Part shown: positions 61,144 to 64,000 of the stretch, piece by piece
Layout: each line of letters opens with the position of its first letter
Numbering within the stretch: position 1 is the first letter of the stretch
Source of the DNA: Diphasiastrum complanatum
Lineage: Eukaryota; Streptophyta; Lycopodiopsida; Lycopodiales; Lycopodiaceae
Length of the DNA stretch: 64,000 nt
Assembly (NCBI GenBank): GCA_029204225.1
Contig: CM055095.1
Location: 41,710,219 to 41,774,218 of the forward strand
Reading direction: 5' to 3'
The notes under the pieces: generated by a model
Seen by the model: only the letters and a program-made list of their open reading frames with translations
What the model was told of the DNA's origin: nothing
Databases searched by the model: none
Made by a program: the position numbers and the translations under genes

Positions 61144-64000
61144 CTCCTCCTCAAAAATCTAGCTTGGTAGATCTAGCTTGATGGAAAACATGATGATCTT
61201 GAACTTGACTCCATGGGCTGAATTGGTCTTTGCCGGTTCAAAAGGTGTGAAGATCAGCCAATGAGCTTAATGTTGATCTAAAATCACCATATCCATGATA
61301 GTGCTTCTTTGATGTTGACATCTTTGATGAGCTTGAGAGCTTTGCACCATCCTAGCACCTCCAAAATTGATTCCTTCCAATTTTCATGTAGATGCTTGAC
61401 CTTGAGGCTTGCTCCTTCACATGAGATATGCTCCTCTTTCCCTTGAAATGTGAGCCACATGGGTTCAACCATGTTTCTTGAGTTTATTTTTGGAATCACA
61501 ACTTGAGAAGGTCTCTCCTCCTCAATCCTTGGCACACTTGAACCTTGAGATGACTCCTTAAGATCCTCTTCATGATGCTCCTTCTTGATGGAAATCTGAG
61601 ACCTCCATGTCTCATAATTGTCACAACAAGTATGACCATTCAATATGCACTTCCTATGATTATCAAGATTACTTATGCTAGAAACATAAGTCCAAAAATC
61701 ACCACAACTTGGCATGATTTTTCCAATATTGAAATCAAAAGGTATCTCCATCTCAATAAGGCTATTTACTTGCTTATGGATATAAGTGTCCACTTTGGAT
61801 GCTTTACTTATTCTCATAAGAAGTTTACAACTTGCCTTTAGGATTGAAAACATACAATTTTCATCTTTATGAATGAACACATCATTCATGATCTTATTGA
61901 AACCAAAAGATCCTACATTATGAAGATATTTCCATTTCCTTGACTTCATAACTAATGTAAGCTTACAAGGAAAACATATTTTGCTACCTTTTAAGGCATC
62001 ACACTCAACTAGTATTGCCTTAATCCACCTTTGAGATACAAAAATCTCTTCAAAGCAAAATGGTTCTTCATAAGTTGACATGAGAGCATAAATCAAACTA
62101 TTATCATTTTGTGATTTCTCCTTATTCTTGATTGATCTCTCTTGGATAATAACAGTAAGTTTGATCTTATCTAAAGTTCCAAGCAAAATACTTTCCAAGG
62201 ACATAAAATAAATCCAAGTTACTTTCATGAAAGTGACATCTATCTTTGCATCTTGAACCAAACAATGCACTTCCAAAATGAAAAATTTCAAAAGATTTGA
62301 CATGTGTTGTGATGGACTCTTGAAGACAAATCTTGCAAGTCCTTGTGAGACTCCAAGCCTCATTCACCTTTCCACAAAGGAAACACCTTTCCTTGGACTT
62401 GTCCTTCTTGTATTTGCATTTTGAACTTGAAGCTCCATCGTTCACCTCGGTCCCCTTGCTTTGGCGTAACAGCTAACACAGGAGCGTATCGTGTCGTCCT
62501 TTTGATGGCATCCATGCTGGAATACTGATTGTTCTCCTTGGATGGACTAGTCTTCTTTTTGTAGCATCTTGAGAAAAAATATCCTCCCTTGCCACAAAGG
62601 TTGCACTCAGGATCCTTTCTTTCCTTCAATAGGATGCCACCTATTGATGCCATGTGAATAAAGACCTGTGATATGATTCTACAAATGTAATTTGTGACTT
62701 TCAAGAGACTAGATTTGAACATCTTCAACAATCTAGAAGGATCTACAAAAGATCTAGCTCACAAACCTAAGAATCAATCTTCACAGTAATGACTAGTCAC
62801 TTGGAAACTTTGCTTTGATCACTAAGACAAAAGCACACAATCTTTGAATCAAATCACAAAAGAAATCAGATCCAATCTCCTATTGGACTCATCAAATACC
62901 AATGACTCTTTCTTTTGAAAGTTGAAATGGATATGAAAAAGATTTGACACCTAGATTTTCCTTTTCACTTGACTAGTTCTCTCAACACTTGAGATTCTTG
63001 AGCAAAAGATGAATTGTGTTTCAAATAGATGAAAATTAAACTTAATCACTTTTTTTGGACTCACTCTTGACCCAAATAATCTCACACTTGAGATTTAGAA
63101 TGAATTTGATTTGATTTGACAACAAACCATACCACCATTTTTTCACAAAACTTAAAAATTTAGACAACTAGAGATTCACAAAGATCTCAACCATGCATGA
63201 ATACTCAAATATGGACTCCTCATCATTCTAGACATCCAATGGGATCACAAATTGACCCTCACACTCTCACAAAGAAAGTTGAATAGAACTAATTTGAGTT
63301 TCATACATACTATGTCAATTTTTGCTCAACAAATTGAATTCGATCACTCCTATTGGATTTCCTTAATTACTCTACCTTTTAAGACTTGGAATGAAATTCA
63401 AAATCAAAAGTTGTGATTTTTCTCACTAAGATATTGTGCTTCAAAGAGCTAATGCCACTTAGAAAGATTTGATCACCTAGGAAAAGACAAATTCTTCACC
63501 AATAACAACACATAATGAGCTTCTAGATCTTGCCCTCTACAAAGGAAGGAACTCTTAGAAAATTGGATCTCTCTCTACACATTTGTCATAGACACCTTAA
63601 TGGCTCTTTTCAAACCTTACAATCACTCAAACAAATTGAGTAGGGTTGAACAATGTGATTTGGATCTCAATTTCTTTTCTAGAACTCTCAATTGAAGCCA
63701 ATCTATGTCAAATTCTACAAAAGATTTGCATAGATGCTCTATATGCACTAGAAACTCTCAAAGGTTTCACTTGGAGACAGATCCAAAGATGTTTTCTAGC
63801 AAATTGATGCTTCTAAACTTGACCCTATCACTCTTGAACAAATCTAGAGTGATGGTACAATGGATTTCAACCTCTCACCTTGCATATCACTCCTTAATCT
63901 ATGATTTTTAGCAAAATCTCTCTCAACTTCAACATGCACTCAAAAAATCAGAGATGATCAATTAATGCACCTATGTCAAGCTTCAAATTTAATTTCTTGG
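61144..64000 (-). mobile_element. Interior of the same LTR element, no recognisable pol
   Basis: Interior sequence on the minus strand of the element whose LTR is at 60314. A 359-codon frame (61284-62363) contains ASLKVKHLHENWKE and resembles no polymerase. Zinc-knuckle-like motifs (CFLCGK near 62380 and CNLCGKGGYFFSRC near 62580) suggest gag-related sequence. Positions 62740-64000 show only AT-rich sequence with no clear frame. No RT, integrase or RNase H is recognised, so it may be a non-autonomous or heavily decayed element. Confidence 0.55.

Overview
The window looks like part of a large, repeat-rich land-plant nuclear genome. The evidence is plant-type Ty1/copia elements that use an initiator-tRNA-Met primer site, Ty3/gypsy gag relics, plant-style MITEs, Helitron ends, a LISCL/GRAS-type protein fragment, a CLV1/HSL-type receptor-kinase exon, and one split gene with a 7.4-kb intron. 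Intron size and retroelement density would fit a fern or gymnosperm, but the sequence does not prove the clade. There is no bacterial or organellar signature.

Layout. Positions 1-8.8 kb hold decayed copia and gypsy relics, two copies of a new-looking MITE family with about 30-bp terminal inverted repeats, and an orphan last exon of a CLV1-type receptor kinase. Positions 9.4-12.0 kb form a higher-order array in which nine long (CT)n tracts alternate with recurring spacer units. Positions 12-18.6 kb hold minisatellites, a tRNA-like/SINE candidate, two Helitron 3' ends with the same hairpin, and an hAT-like MITE whose 8-bp target duplication lies at a (TA)n/(AC)n junction. Positions 20.5-31.0 kb carry the one clearly intact host gene, on the minus strand: six coding exons, 837 residues, a membrane-anchor-like N-terminus and a coiled-coil-like C-terminus. 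Its fourth intron contains a LINE relic, foldbacks, palindromes and tandem duplications.

Positions 32.7-46.1 kb are a nest of copia elements. The youngest (38318-44178, two 653-bp LTRs alike by eye, GTTTT target duplication, one long gag-pol frame) sits inside an older, internally rearranged copia element (35214-46077, TATCA target duplication). Positions 47-48.2 kb hold a gypsy gag relic. Positions 50.5-51.2 kb are rich in short palindromes. At 51988-52632 is a 214-codon frame, preceded by a TATA box, that matches only the N-terminus of LISCL GRAS proteins. A long-TIR MULE/MITE-like element follows at about 53.18-53.95 kb. The right end (56.5-64 kb) holds further copia relics and one LTR element that runs off the window; its 830-bp LTR has a second copy at 33336-34165.

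The genes do not form a pathway. Apart from the split gene and perhaps the LISCL-like frame, the window is a record of successive transposon insertions. Calls rest on reading motifs, splice signals and repeats by eye; no database search was possible.
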